64,000 nt of DNA from Torreya grandis. Its lineage: Eukaryota; Streptophyta; Pinopsida; Cupressales; Taxaceae. Positions 50,401 through 61,260 of this stretch are shown here, piece after piece; position 1 is the first letter of the stretch, and each line of letters begins with the position of its first letter. Below the pieces are notes generated by a model. It made no database searches and had not been told where the DNA came from. It saw nothing but the letters and a program-made list of their open reading frames with translations. The stretch spans positions 1,128,501 through 1,192,500 of the forward strand of contig JARHVA010003169.1 of NCBI GenBank assembly GCA_037957365.1, written 5' to 3'. A program made the position numbers and the translations under genes.

Positions 50401-50714
50401 GAGTTCATTTTTAAGCCCAAATGGAAAATGAGGTGGTGTTCATTTGACCCTTTGGTCTTAGTTGTAACTTTGAAAATTGTTGCTAAAAACTCACTTAAGC
50501 ACCTAAATATTACTTTAAGCACCCAAAATAATGTTCCTAATTCATTTTAAGCATTAAAAAGGTGATCTAAACATGTTTTTAGCAAATACCAAGCTATTAG
50601 CAAAAATGTTAGCATATTCTTTTGCCTTGAAGAACTTTTAGGTTTGAAACAATGAACTTTAAAAAAAGAGATCTCAAGTCTATGTTTTAAGAAAAACATA
50701 GTGACAAACATTGG

Positions 50715-50845
50715 TTATATAACTGATGATGGTTACATTACTAACTGATGATGGTTATCTAAGAGACATCGATTATACCAATGTGATCGATGACGGTTAT
50801 CCAACTGATGTCATTTTTACTAACCAATGTCGGTTACTGCGTAAA
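50715..50845. repeat. decayed palindrome array in the leader of internal 2
   Basis: Seven or so units such as ACTGATGATGGTTA, ATCGATGACGGTTA and ACCAATGTCGGTTA occur every 15-25 bases. They look like decayed ACCGACGTCGGTTA. Confidence 0.65.
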
Positions 50846-50983
50846 AATTTTGGTAAACAAAAATGGCAAAACAAGTTAGAAAATCAATTTCTAAGAGTTT
50901 TAATGATCCCAATGAATATTTTAAAGCTACAAAATGATCTTCTTCATATGTGGGATGCATCTAGTCCCACTGGGTGTGTCGTA

Positions 50984-52107
50984 TGTGATCTAGGAATTTG
51001 ACTCAAGAGAGGATGGTTAGTATCATGTTAGTTCCAAAATGAAAACAAAATGAAATAAACACACCAATTAGCATAACATCTCTAGCCCTAGACACTAGGG
51101 AGAGCTTAGTTAACAAATATGAATAAAACACACAACTAAAATACAAAATAAATCCTATTTTACCTTCCTTAGATGCTCCAAAATGCTTGTTGTAGTGGTT
51201 TGCTTAGCTTGTGCTCATGAAGTCCTTGACAATGGAAGATTAGCTACCTCCATCTCTCCTTAGCACCTTTGGCTTATAGCTTGGCTTGGATTCGAATCAA
51301 TTTGGCATGGTAACACTAATTTGTTGAAGCTTTGTAATCAATTATGCATTATAAATTTACATAATCATGTCTTTTTTAAGATATTTGAGCATAATAACTT
51401 TACACCAAAATAACTTAGAAATGATGTTATTGGCCTCTCTATTTATAGATTTTTGAGAATATCTATAATTAACCTAAACCATCCATCTTGAGATTGATAT
51501 TTTTGGTTGAAGATTAATTCAATTTTTTGAATTAATTTTATAATTATCCTTATCATGACATTGGAAAAATGGGCAATTAAGAGGCATGGAGGGCATCATG
51601 GAAGGCATTGATGAGGCATGGAGGGCATGAATCTTGATATTTATGTCATTTATAGCTTAGGGATGTCTTCCTAAGAAATGAGGTCACCTAATGATGTAGA
51701 TATTCAATATTCATTTCTAAAAATAAGTATTCAACAAGTTTCCATGGAATTCTTAATTATGCCTTGATTTGGGTTAATTAGCTCTTAAGCATGTTTAAGA
51801 ACTTTGTGCATAAATTACTCATATTGATTATAATGCCTTGTTATTGGTCCAAAATTTGACTACATTAGAATTAGAAGGTGATGTCAGATGCATTGGATCC
51901 ATTATCCCATTTAATATGTTACTGATAATAATTAACAAAGGCATACATCTGATGCAAGATATTTGACAGGAAAGAGCAATCCAGAGCACCCAAGTTCAAA
52001 ATTGGCATTTTGACTCAGAATGATCTGATCAAAGTTAGATGGCCCATAAATTTCATTTCCCCATTTAGGATTTTATGACAAATTATGCATTTTGGGTGGA
52101 AATTGGT
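50984..52107 (-). repeat. LTR E (-), 5' LTR of the inverted copy
   Basis: Starts (reversed) TGTGATCTAGGAATTTGACTC and ends inside the LTR at GGAAATTGGT, lacking about the first 50 bases of the LTR. The sequence immediately before 50984, read in reverse, gives ACGACACACCCAGTGGGACT, the candidate primer-binding site. Confidence 0.85.
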
Positions 52108-52390
52108 AGAAGGTGATCTAAGCATGTTCTTAACAAATACCAAGCTTGGTCCTGCAACAAAAAGGTGATCTAAACATGTTCTTAAATATTACTTTAAGAA
52201 TATAAATATTAATTTAAGAACCCAATATAATGTTCCTAATTCATTTTAAGCATACAAAAGGTGAGCTAAACATGTTCTTAGGAAATTCCAAGCTTAGTCC
52301 TGCAACAAAAATGTTAGCATGTCCTTTAGCCTTGAAGCTCTTTTAGGTTTGAAACAATGAAATTTAAAAAAGACCTCTCGAGTCTATATT
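52108..52390 (-). repeat. stray internal fragment between LTR E and LTR F
   Basis: Matches internal 2 around 50535-50680 (for example CCTTGAAGCTCTTTTAGGTT and GTTAGCATG) in the same orientation, with an extra tandem copy of an AGGTGATCTAAACATGTTCTT unit. It is a leftover of a rearrangement or gene-conversion event. Confidence 0.65.
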
Positions 52391-53534
52391 AAACTAAAAT
52401 GCATTATATGATGTGAAACTGACATATTCAAGTGCCAATTTTGGATAAAGTATCATTAAATGGGGCAATGTAATTTATGGGCTAGTTAACTTTAATCAAA
52501 TCATTCTAAGTTAAAATGCCAATTTTACACCTGGGTGCTTTGGATTGCTCTTTCTTATCAAATATGTTGCACAAGACATGCCTTTGTTAATTATTCTTAG
52601 TAGCATCCTAAATTGGATAAAGGATCCAATGCATTTGACATTGCCTTCCAATTCTAATACAATCAAATTTTGGAGTAGTAATAAGGCATTCTGATCAATT
52701 TGAGTAATTTTTACACAAAGTGCTTAAACATGCTTAAGAGCTAATTAACCCAAATCAAGGCCTAATTAAGAATTCCATGGAAACTTATTGAATACTTGTT
52801 TTTATAAATGAATATTGAATATATGCATCATCAGGTGACCTCATTTCTTAGGAATATATCCCTAGACCATAAATACCACAAATATCAGGATTCATGTTGT
52901 CCATGGCTCATCAATGCCATCCATGATGCCCTTCATGCCTCTTAATTTCCCTTTCTTCCAATGTCATGATGAGGATAATTATAAAATTAATTCCAAAAAT
53001 TCAATTAATCCTTAACCACACATCTCAATCTCAGGATGGATGGTTCAAGTTGATTCTAAACATTCTCAAAAATCTATAAATAGAGAGGCTAAGAACATCA
53101 TTTATAAGCTATTTTGTTGTAAATTTATTAAGCTCAAATATCTTTAAAAATACATGATTATTCAAATTTATAATGTTAAATTAATTACAAAGATTCAAGA
53201 AATTAGTGTTACCATGCCAAATTGTTTCGAAGCCAAGCCAAGCCACAAACCAAAGGTGCCAAGGAGAGATGGAGGTAGCTAAGCTTCCATTGCCAAGGAC
53301 TTCATGAGCACAAACTGAGCAAGCCACTACAACAAGCATTTTGAAGCATCCAAAGAAGTTAAAAGAGGATTTATTTTGAATTTTAGTTGTGTTTTTTATT
53401 CATATTTTTTAACTAAGCTCTCCCCAGTGTTTAGGCCTAGAGATGTTATGTTAGTTAGTTTCTTTCATTTTGTGTTCATTTTGGAACTAACACCATACTA
53501 ACCATCATATCTTGATTCAAATTCCTAGATCACA
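52391..53534 (+). repeat. LTR F (+), truncated at its start
   Basis: Begins about 100 bases inside the LTR (ATGATGTGAAACTGACATAT), carries TATAAATA at 53075, and ends CCTAGATCACA at 53534. Confidence 0.85.
53075..53082 (+). promoter_or_regulatory. TATA box of LTR F
   Basis: TATAAATA followed by GAGAGGCTAAGAACATCA, as in LTR A and LTR G. Confidence 0.6.
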
Positions 53535-55933
53535 TATGGAATGCTCAGTGGGACTAATCATACCACATATGAAGAAGATCATTTTGTAGCTTTAAAATCT
53601 TCATTTGGATCATTAAAACTCTTGAAAATTAATTTTCTAACTTTTTTGCTATTTTTGCTTGCCACAAGTTTTACATAGTAACCGACATCGATTAGTAAAA
53701 CTGAAATTATTTGGATAGCCATCATCAGTCACATTATTATAACTAATTTTAGTTAGATAACCATCATTGGTTAGCAAATGTAACCATCATCATTTATATA
53801 ATTGACATCGGTCACTATGTTTTCTTAAAACACAGACTCAATAACTCTTTTTTTAAAGTTCATTATCTCAAACCTAAAAGAGCTTCAAGGCCAAAGGACA
53901 TGCTAACATTTTTGTTGTACGACCAAGCTTAGAATTTGCTAAAAACATGTTTAGATCAGCTTTTTCATGCTTAAAATGAATTAGGAACATTGTTTTGGGT
54001 GCTAAACGTAATATTTAGGTGCTTAAGTGATTTTTTAACATTAGTTTTCAAAGTTACAACTAAGACCAAGGAGTCAAATGAAAACCCCCTCATTTTTCAT
54101 TTGGGCTTAAAAATGAACTCACCTTTCCAAGTTTTTGTATTTACTTAGTTGTTTAAGTTAAATATTTGTTTGTAAGAAAGGGGTGCCACATGTATGTTCT
54201 TCCATTTGTCCCCTTTAGGGAACCCTTAGAATCAAAAGTGCCATTCTCATTTCAAGTAGCCTAGTCCAAGGATTAGAAAGCAAGTCATCTAAATCACTCC
54301 CCAAAAACTTGTCAAAGTTTAGGTGACCTTGAAAATGACCCTAAAGTCTTTCTACTTGCATGATTTCTTTAATTTTATGCAAACTTGTCTTGTGAGGGGA
54401 CTTCATCACCTCACATGAGTTATTCAGGGAAGATTTGACCTAAGGTTTCACATCCTAACATTGACTTAATTTGGATCCTAATTAGAGTTGCACATGGGAT
54501 GTAGTGGCATTTTGGACATCGCACTATACTGAGCAAATAATAAGATGTAGTGATTGCAAAAAAGACTAAACCTTTTTGCAACAAGCCAATTGATACGAAC
54601 CCAAAATCCATGCTTTTATTTTTCATTATTTAATGTGAAAGTCATTGTGCAATTGATTCCCCTAGAAACATTGAAAACTTGATAGTTTAGTCAACCCCAC
54701 ATTGTCATACCCTTGTTAAAATTTGAATGATTATACTTAGTGTATTTTGGTCATTTTTACTTGGTACTTTTTGAGAATAAAACTTGTTTGTTTATGTATA
54801 AGCCATGTCAAAACCAATTTATCTATATGTCACTCTTTTGTCTAAAGAGGCATTATGCTAACCATTTTACACCACACTTGTGCCTTGAAATTTTCTCTAA
54901 ATTTGTTTATGTGTGTGTCATTTGATTTGTGAAGGGTAGTGTTATACTTCCCAAATCATGTCAAATATTTTGAGCCTGAAATGTAACATTGACCACATTA
55001 TTTGAGTATGTTTACACTATTATACTGCTAAATTTATTTTAATATTTATTTACCATTGTATCAAAACCATTTATTTCAAACCATGTCATGTCTACCATTT
55101 ATACATTTGTCTTATGCCATCATGTTGTCCAATCTTGTCTAGCTTGTTTGGTCAAATATTAGTTTACATCATTGATTTTTCAACTAGCCTTGTCGTGTTT
55201 AGATCCAAACATTGATTGATTTCTAGTTAAGCCTCAATTTTTAGGGAAGATACATAAATCTTTCTCTCTTGGATTGCATAACTTCAGTTAATTTATTAAC
55301 CAAAATTAAAAACTATTGATGTTTTGTTTATTTAATGCCTATCCTCATCATTTTTTGTGCCTATATTTCGGATAACATAGCCTTTCTCAAAGATCCTTTT
55401 GTCTTATGCCTTATGCCAACTAATCATTTTTATGTTTGATTCCATGTTTTGGGTCTATTTCAAAGTTGTTTCCAAACTTGTTAGATTAAATCAAATCAAA
55501 TTAGCCTTTGTTTCAAGTCTAGATTTGGATACTATTTAGCCAAAATTCTTAGCATATGCATATTTTTTTGAGCCTATATTTTGACTCCATGTTTGGATAA
55601 AAGACCTAGTAACTCAACTTTTCCCTTTCCTAGTTTAAACCTTGTTTGGAACACTTTGACCTAGACCTTTGACATGCCATTTTTTATTCATACGCTTGAC
55701 CTTTTTTGCATATAAAATTTGACATTATACATTTGATGTTAGAATATTTTATGCCAAGTCTTATCACAAACCATTTTGGAGATACAACTCCACTTTTAGA
55801 CTATATTGGAGATACAGCTCCACCCCTTCCACCAAGTTAGACCAATTTTGAACCATTTGTCCTTTGGATAATTTTTTAGAGATTATAGAAATATAAGCCT
55901 TTTTATTTTAGAGATTTCATCATTTGTGTGAAT
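53535..55933 (+). other. leader of internal region 3
   Basis: Starts TA then TGGAATGCTCAGTGGGACTA, the candidate primer-binding site aligning with 28817-28834. A decayed palindrome cluster follows at 53668-53820. The remaining 2.1 kb has no convincing coding frame; antisense and scattered open frames match the corresponding non-coding part of internal 2. Confidence 0.55.
53668..53820. repeat. decayed palindrome array in the leader of internal 3
   Basis: Units such as AACCGACATCGATTA, AGCCATCATCAGTCA, AACCATCATTGGTTA and ATTGACATCGGTCA lie about 130 bases after the LTR end, the position equivalent to the array in internal 2 (opposite orientation). Confidence 0.65.
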
Positions 55934-57888
55934 ATGCCTAGCTACACTTATAGTGAAGTCATGTACAATCTAACTTATGATAGAATGACCACACAAATTC
56001 CCACTAGGAACCCCTATAGAGAGATTTTCTAAGGAGTTTTATTACTCTCCCTATAATACTCCATATGGAGAATGTATTCAAAATCCACATTATCCAACTC
56101 GAGATCAGATTGGTATGAAGAGGCTTGTGAGGAATTTGAAAATCTAGCTATAGATAATGATTTTTGGGATACAGATCCATACCCTTTTTTTAATAATCAG
56201 TACATGGAACACAGTCAAGAACCAGCTTATGAGCCAACTCACAACTAGGATGATATGGCTTATAAGGAAGACTTGGATGATTTGGCTTGTGTAAGTAATT
56301 AGGCTCCACCACATCATAAAATTTCTATTCTAGGACCATAATGTTGCACCATTCCTTTGACTTATGCAAACAATTAAGCCCCACAATGATGTATCATTAC
56401 TAGTTTATGACTTCATCCTTTAGATCATGTGATCAATCATGCTCCCCAATGACATACCATTATCAAGCCATAAGTTATTCCTCATCTAGTACCAATCCCA
56501 TCCAAATCTAAACCCATCCAATCATTCAAAGACCAAGCTATGTTTAAAACTAGTATTTTCTAACTAATTGGAAACCAAGGCCAAGAGAACCAACCAATCT
56601 GAGATGTTTCTATTGAATTAACCATTTGTGATAAGTCAACTTGAGATGAATCACCTATTGATCCTATACCAATTATCAAGGAATCTCACACTGATGATCT
56701 AGTCTTTATTGAGCCACTTCTTAATGATTATAACCACCTTTGGGCAAATGATTGCCTCAACCATGTGCCTATTTTTCAAGAGCCTCCTATTAATAAGCTA
56801 GTCTCTTAGGAATTGTACCTTAACCTATTTCCCATCTTAGAGGAGTCCCACTCTAAAAAACTAGTATTTATGGAGCCTATTATGCCATCATAGGCTATTA
56901 CTTGTCCAATACCAAATATTCAACAAGACATAATTGTGACAAAGTACCCATCAAATGAAGAATCAAAGTTAGAGTTAGGTTCTATTCTAGAACTGACATC
57001 AAATTTACCATCAAAATTTGAATCAACATTAGTCTCAACATCAGATTCAGAGTCCCTTGAGTTAGAATTAGATTCAAAATAAGAATATGTTTGTGATAAT
57101 TACAAAATTGGTTACGCATGCCTTGTAGATCAATTTGAATACATTTGTGATCCTTCTATAATTTTTGAGGATGAGTACTTTAACTTTAAAATAAGTTATC
57201 CAAGTATCTTCTAGAAAGATTATGCAACCTCTCCCCATTCCATTACCATTCCATAGGCCATTACCATCAACCAAAGTAGTCATATCATTGACATTCCATC
57301 TCCCACCAATGTCGATTGGGATCAATAGAATCAAACTTTATTGAAATGCATCCATGGTGACATAGCAGTTGAAGAAGAGCAAGGAGGCCAAGAACATATT
57401 CATGTATCAGAAGAGCACTCTATTAATGAAACCTTTTTAGAGGTGTGAGGGGACAATCAAAATCAAAAAGTATCATCTTCTAGTGAATTTTTTTTTAAAA
57501 GCGCTAGAAGATAATCAAATTCAAAGGTCAACATTCCTTAGTGAAACCTTCTCAAAGGCACTATAAGACAATCAAATAATTTCATTGGTGAAAACCTTTT
57601 TGAGGTACCAATAGTTGAGCACAAAATTTATTCACTACTTGATGAAGATAAAATCAAGGATCAAATCAAAATAGCTTTCTATCTATAGCCTAACCAAATG
57701 GTATCTACTCTCAAGATCAAACAATAGAAAAATTTGGTGGTCCTATCGAGAGAACAAGTCATTAGCCCCACCATAACCAAAGTTATGTTGAATATGGCAT
57801 CAACAACATTATGTGTGACTAAAATTATTGATCTTCATTTGTTTGCCCACCATTACCCTTTCCATTATCATTACCATTCCATTTCATA
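55934..57888 (+). pseudogene. family ORF of the non-autonomous element (internal 3 copy), unknown protein
   Basis: Start at ATG 55934 (MPSYTYSEVMYNLTYDRM), the same place as the start of the internal 2 copy. Recognisable segments in order: NPYRE, SDWYEEACEEFENLA, NDFWDTDPYPFFNNQYM, SQEPAYEPTHN, EDLDDLACVSN, repeated APQ-type units, KPIQSFKDQAMFK, KESHTDDLVF, LLNDYNHLWANDC, LGSILELTSNLPSK, DSESLELELDSK, DNYKIGYACLVDQFEYICD, VEEEQGGQEHIHVSEEHS and GENLFEVPIVEH. It is acidic and proline-rich with about a dozen stops (mostly TAG) and two or three frameshifts. No known domain is recognised and no zinc knuckle is seen. It could be a structural (Gag-substitute) protein or a by-product carried by a LARD-like element. 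Confidence 0.65.
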
Positions 57889-60108
57889 ATCAAACCTACC
57901 ATCCATTATTTATCCTTGTTTACCATCTAGGGCCACACTTTTCTTTGTATAGGCTACAAAGATACCCTATCTTGACATTTGAAAGAATCAAAATCAATGA
58001 GTAATGAAGATAAAAAAAGCATTCTCGACAACCAAATATACCAACCATTTTTGAAAGAGTAGCTATTCAGATGAGGTATGGGTTAGTAATTAACATGATC
58101 AAGTATTCTATTTGTATCATTTGTTGATTAGGATGTGCATCTCTCCATTGATAAGAATAATAGAATCAAAAACCACACCTAGGACAAAAACATGTACCAT
58201 ACCATTTCACATTGCCATACCATTTCTATTGTTACATATTCATTTGCCATTGTTGCATATCCTACTATTCACCCCATCACTTGGAGGCAAACCCTCTTAC
58301 TATTTTACACATCCTATCATTTTTTTCCTATCTAGATCAAAGCCTATTTTTAGTTATCCTACCCAATCCTATTTTAATCTTAGTTCACTTGGTTCTTCCC
58401 ACACCTTTTCATGGGGGGATTATGTTCAAATTCCAACAATCAATCTAATTTGTGTTTATAATAATAGTCTATGAAAGTAGTGTTATAGTTGATCTAGCAA
58501 GGTGTTTTTTTATTTCCATCCTATATCAAGTTTGTTTATGTGAGCCTGATTATGACTGCCTATGGGAAAATCAGTGTTTCACCAGTCTTGCTACTAATTA
58601 TAACCACTTATGGGCAAATTAATATCATTAACTTATGCCATTGTATCCTAGTTATAAATACCTATGTAAAAACTAAGGACAACATTTTTTTATCATGCAT
58701 TATCGTATCACTTTGCCATAATTATTTTCATTTGACTAGCCATTTTCTAGATTTGAGAACTTGTTGGAGACCTAATTGGTTTTTCTTCACCTTTTATGTA
58801 GACAAAATTACTATGACTTGAGGTCATTTCAGGACTATGTGGGTCATGCTCAATTCATGTTGAGGTCACCTCACTCCCCCTTTCTATACACTCTCATCAT
58901 TTTGTGAGTAACCTAAGCCAAATGCTCTCACCATTTTGTAAGCATGTATCTTGTCATTCTTTAATGAGATAAGATACCCTCAAAATTCTAAAAACATTTA
59001 AATATTTCAAAAATTCAAAAATATTTGTCTTGTCTAAGCCTAGTTAGTTATTCTTGATCTACTTTACTCAGGCATTATCATTTTTAGGATGTTTTCTTTT
59101 TATTTTGTTTTCAAACTTTTTATTTATTTATTTATTTGTTATAGGTTGTTTTTTTGTTTTTGTTATTTATTTTTTATTTTTATTTTTTTTGCTTGCCTAT
59201 TTTTTAATTTCTAGCACTATTGCCTCAAATCAGTCTATATGTGTTCATTCGGTGATTCCTTGAGCATATTATTCTTGATTCCATCCATATTCATCCATTA
59301 ACATTGTCATCATGGTTTTTATCATTAGTGCATTATTTTTGATTGTTTATTGGATCAGGAGTCAATCCTTATGTATATTTCAACCAAGTCTTCATAGTGT
59401 TCTATCATGAAACCTACCATCACATGCTACAACAAAAATTAGCTTCAAGAAGGTCTACAATAAATGGAGTCATAGAAGTTTCTCCTTGGGACCTTGGCAA
59501 ATCCTTCCATCCCACCCTTGATCAAATTAACCCATTATCCATTCTAGTTGTATTGTTGCTAATAAGGATGAGCATCTCCTCATTAGAAAGTATAACTAAA
59601 TCATTTCTAATGATCAATCTTATTCTTCTATCTATCTCTTTAATTACTTTTCACCCACTCCTATTTAATCTATATTATAGTTTATATCCTTGAGTTATGC
59701 TTTCTAATCATCCCTAATTGGGGTACGATTAGTTTTAGCCAATCTAAGTCTACTTAATGATTATAACTACCTATGGGCAAATCATTATTTTGACTTTTAT
59801 TCTTGATTATAACCATCTTTGGGAAAATCAGAATCCTTTTTACATCAATGCATGCAATCATTTTCTTATTTGGATTAATCTTAACCATGGGTTAATTCCA
59901 CCTTTATTTTTGTTTATTTTTAAGGGACCACCCATCAATAAATGTGAAGTCCACTCCCTCAAGGGGGCATCATCATAGGATTCCCAAAACCATTTATATA
60001 TTTTTTATTTAGTCATCATCTTCTTCTTGGCATACATACCATCTCTCATTATTTTAGAAGACATTGCTTTGCCTATGGTTTGCAACATCTTTCCAAATAG
60101 GGGAAAAC
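57889..60108 (+). pseudogene. 3' part of internal region 3 with repeated peptide/hairpin units
   Basis: Contains the segments YKDTL, LSSLGSSHTFSWGD and NPYVYFNQVFIVFYHE, which have counterparts in internal 1 and 2 and were presumably coding. Hairpin/peptide units occur at about 58545-58620, 59756-59786 and 59800-59835. The stretch ends in the purine tract AATAGGGGAAAAC before LTR G. No pol domain is found. Confidence 0.6.
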
Positions 60109-61255
60109 TGTTGACACCTAAAACTGGCCACTAATAACCTCTAACCAGGATTTTGACTAATTTCCACCCAAAATGCATAATTTGTCTTAAAAATACTAAA
60201 ACACACTAAATAATGTGAAACTAATATATTTAATTGTCAATTTTGGCTAAAGTATCATTAAATGGGGCAATGCAATTTATGGGCCAGCTAACTTTGATCA
60301 AATCATTTTGAGTCAAAATGTCAATTTTACACCTAGGTGCTATGGATTACTCTTATCAAATATACTTCAAAATATACGTGCCTTTGTTATTTTATGTTGG
60401 TAAAATCTTAAATGAGATAATGGATCCAACACATTTGACATCACATCCTAATTCTGATCAATTTTAGTAGTTTGTGCACAAAGTGTTGAATCATGCTTAG
60501 AGATAATTAAACCAAATTAGAGCCTAATCAAGAATTCCATGGAAAATTGTTGAATAATTTGTTTTAGAAATGAATATCGAATACCTACATCATAAGGTGA
60601 TCTTATTTCTTGGGAAGACATCCCTAGGCCATAAATGCCACAAATATCAGGAATTATACCCTCCATGTCTCATCAATGCCTTCCATGATGCCTTCCATGC
60701 CTCTTAATCTCTCCTTCTAATTTCATGATGAAGATAATTATAAAATTAATTCCAAATATTGAATTAATCCTCAACCACACATCTTAATCTCAGGATGGAT
60801 GGTTTAAGTTGATTCTAGACATACTCAAAAATATATAAATAGAGAGGCCAAGAACATCATTTCTAAGATATTTTGGTACAAAGTTATAATGCAAAAATAT
60901 CTTAAATAATCCATTACAATTAGTGTTACCATGAAAAATTGATTTCAAGCCAAGCCAAGCCACAATACAAAGGTTCCAAGGAGAGATGGAGGTAGCCAAG
61001 CTTCCATTGCCAAGGACTTCATGAGCACAAGCCGAGTAAGACACTACAACAAGAATTTTGGAGCATCCAAGGAAGGTAAAAGAGAGTTTATTTTGCATTG
61101 TAGTTGTGTGTTTTATTCATATTTATTAACTAAGCTCTCCCTAGTGTCTAGGACTAGAGATGTTATGCTAATTAGTGTATTTCCTTCATTTTGATTTTAT
61201 TTTGAAACTAACACCATACTAACCATCCTCTCTTGAGTCAAATTCTTAGATCACA
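60109..61255 (+). repeat. LTR G (+), 3' outer LTR
   Basis: Starts TGTTGACACCT after the purine tract, carries TATAAATA at 60834, and ends CTTAGATCACA at 61255, 1,147 bp. The target duplication TGGAT follows. The long minus-strand open frame at 60790-61098 is an antisense shadow present in every LTR copy. Confidence 0.9.
60834..60841 (+). promoter_or_regulatory. TATA box of LTR G
   Basis: TATAAATA followed by GAGAGGCCAAGAACATCA. Confidence 0.6.
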
Positions 61256-61260
61256 TGGAT
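61256..61260. repeat. target-site duplication TGGAT, right copy of the 25-kb insert
   Basis: Identical to 36109-36113. The reading frame of reverse transcriptase continues directly from here. Confidence 0.9.

Larger units (their letters stand above)
43932..50983 (-). pseudogene. internal region 2 (-), most complete inverted copy with the family ORF
   Basis: Read leftwards from LTR E: a leader with a palindrome cluster (50715-50845), about 2 kb of non-coding sequence, then the family ORF starting at the ATG at 48849 (MSKYTYGGVMHNQMYDRM). Recognisable parts include YYRERFS and TPYGEH, HNQELADEPTHNWGDM, ENLDALAYVSSQ, repeated SNQAPQHPF/IIIGL units of about 25-27 residues, a DQAMFKIG segment and KESHSDEPIF. 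The ORF continues to about 47000 and is followed by the repeated hairpin/peptide units (about 47965, 46120-46220, 45470-45580 and 44155-44480) up to LTR D. Stops and shifts are frequent. It has no pol domains, and the function of the protein is unknown. Confidence 0.65.
36114..61255 (+). mobile_element. 25,142-bp composite insert made of three copies of one non-autonomous LTR family
   Basis: The insert begins TGTAGACACTT, ends TTAGATCACA and is bounded by TGGAT on both sides. Order: LTR A(+), internal 1(+), LTR B(+), LTR C(-) fused to LTR D(-), internal 2(-), LTR E(-), a stray internal piece(-), LTR F(+), internal 3(+), LTR G(+). Only the outermost LTR ends carry the target duplication. None of the internal regions has protease, reverse transcriptase, RNase H or integrase motifs, so the family is non-autonomous (LARD-like). 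The order of events is unresolved: self-nesting plus inversion by recombination between LTRs is the simplest reading, and mobilisation of a multi-LTR composite is the alternative. Confidence 0.85.

Noticed and set aside
50726..51001. Plus-strand open frame with repeated DDGY peptides
   Set aside because: It is read through the decayed palindrome array in the leader of the inverted copy and runs into the LTR. It is absent as a frame in internal 3.
60790..61098. Minus-strand open frame recurring in each LTR copy (also near 36916-37104 and 41254-41484)
   Set aside because: It lies wholly inside the LTRs and recurs because the LTRs do. Composition and decay give no sign of protein constraint.
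36114..61255. One giant autonomous retrotransposon of 25 kb
   Set aside because: Six LTR bodies in mixed orientation and three collinear internal copies without pol domains show a composite of a smaller family.
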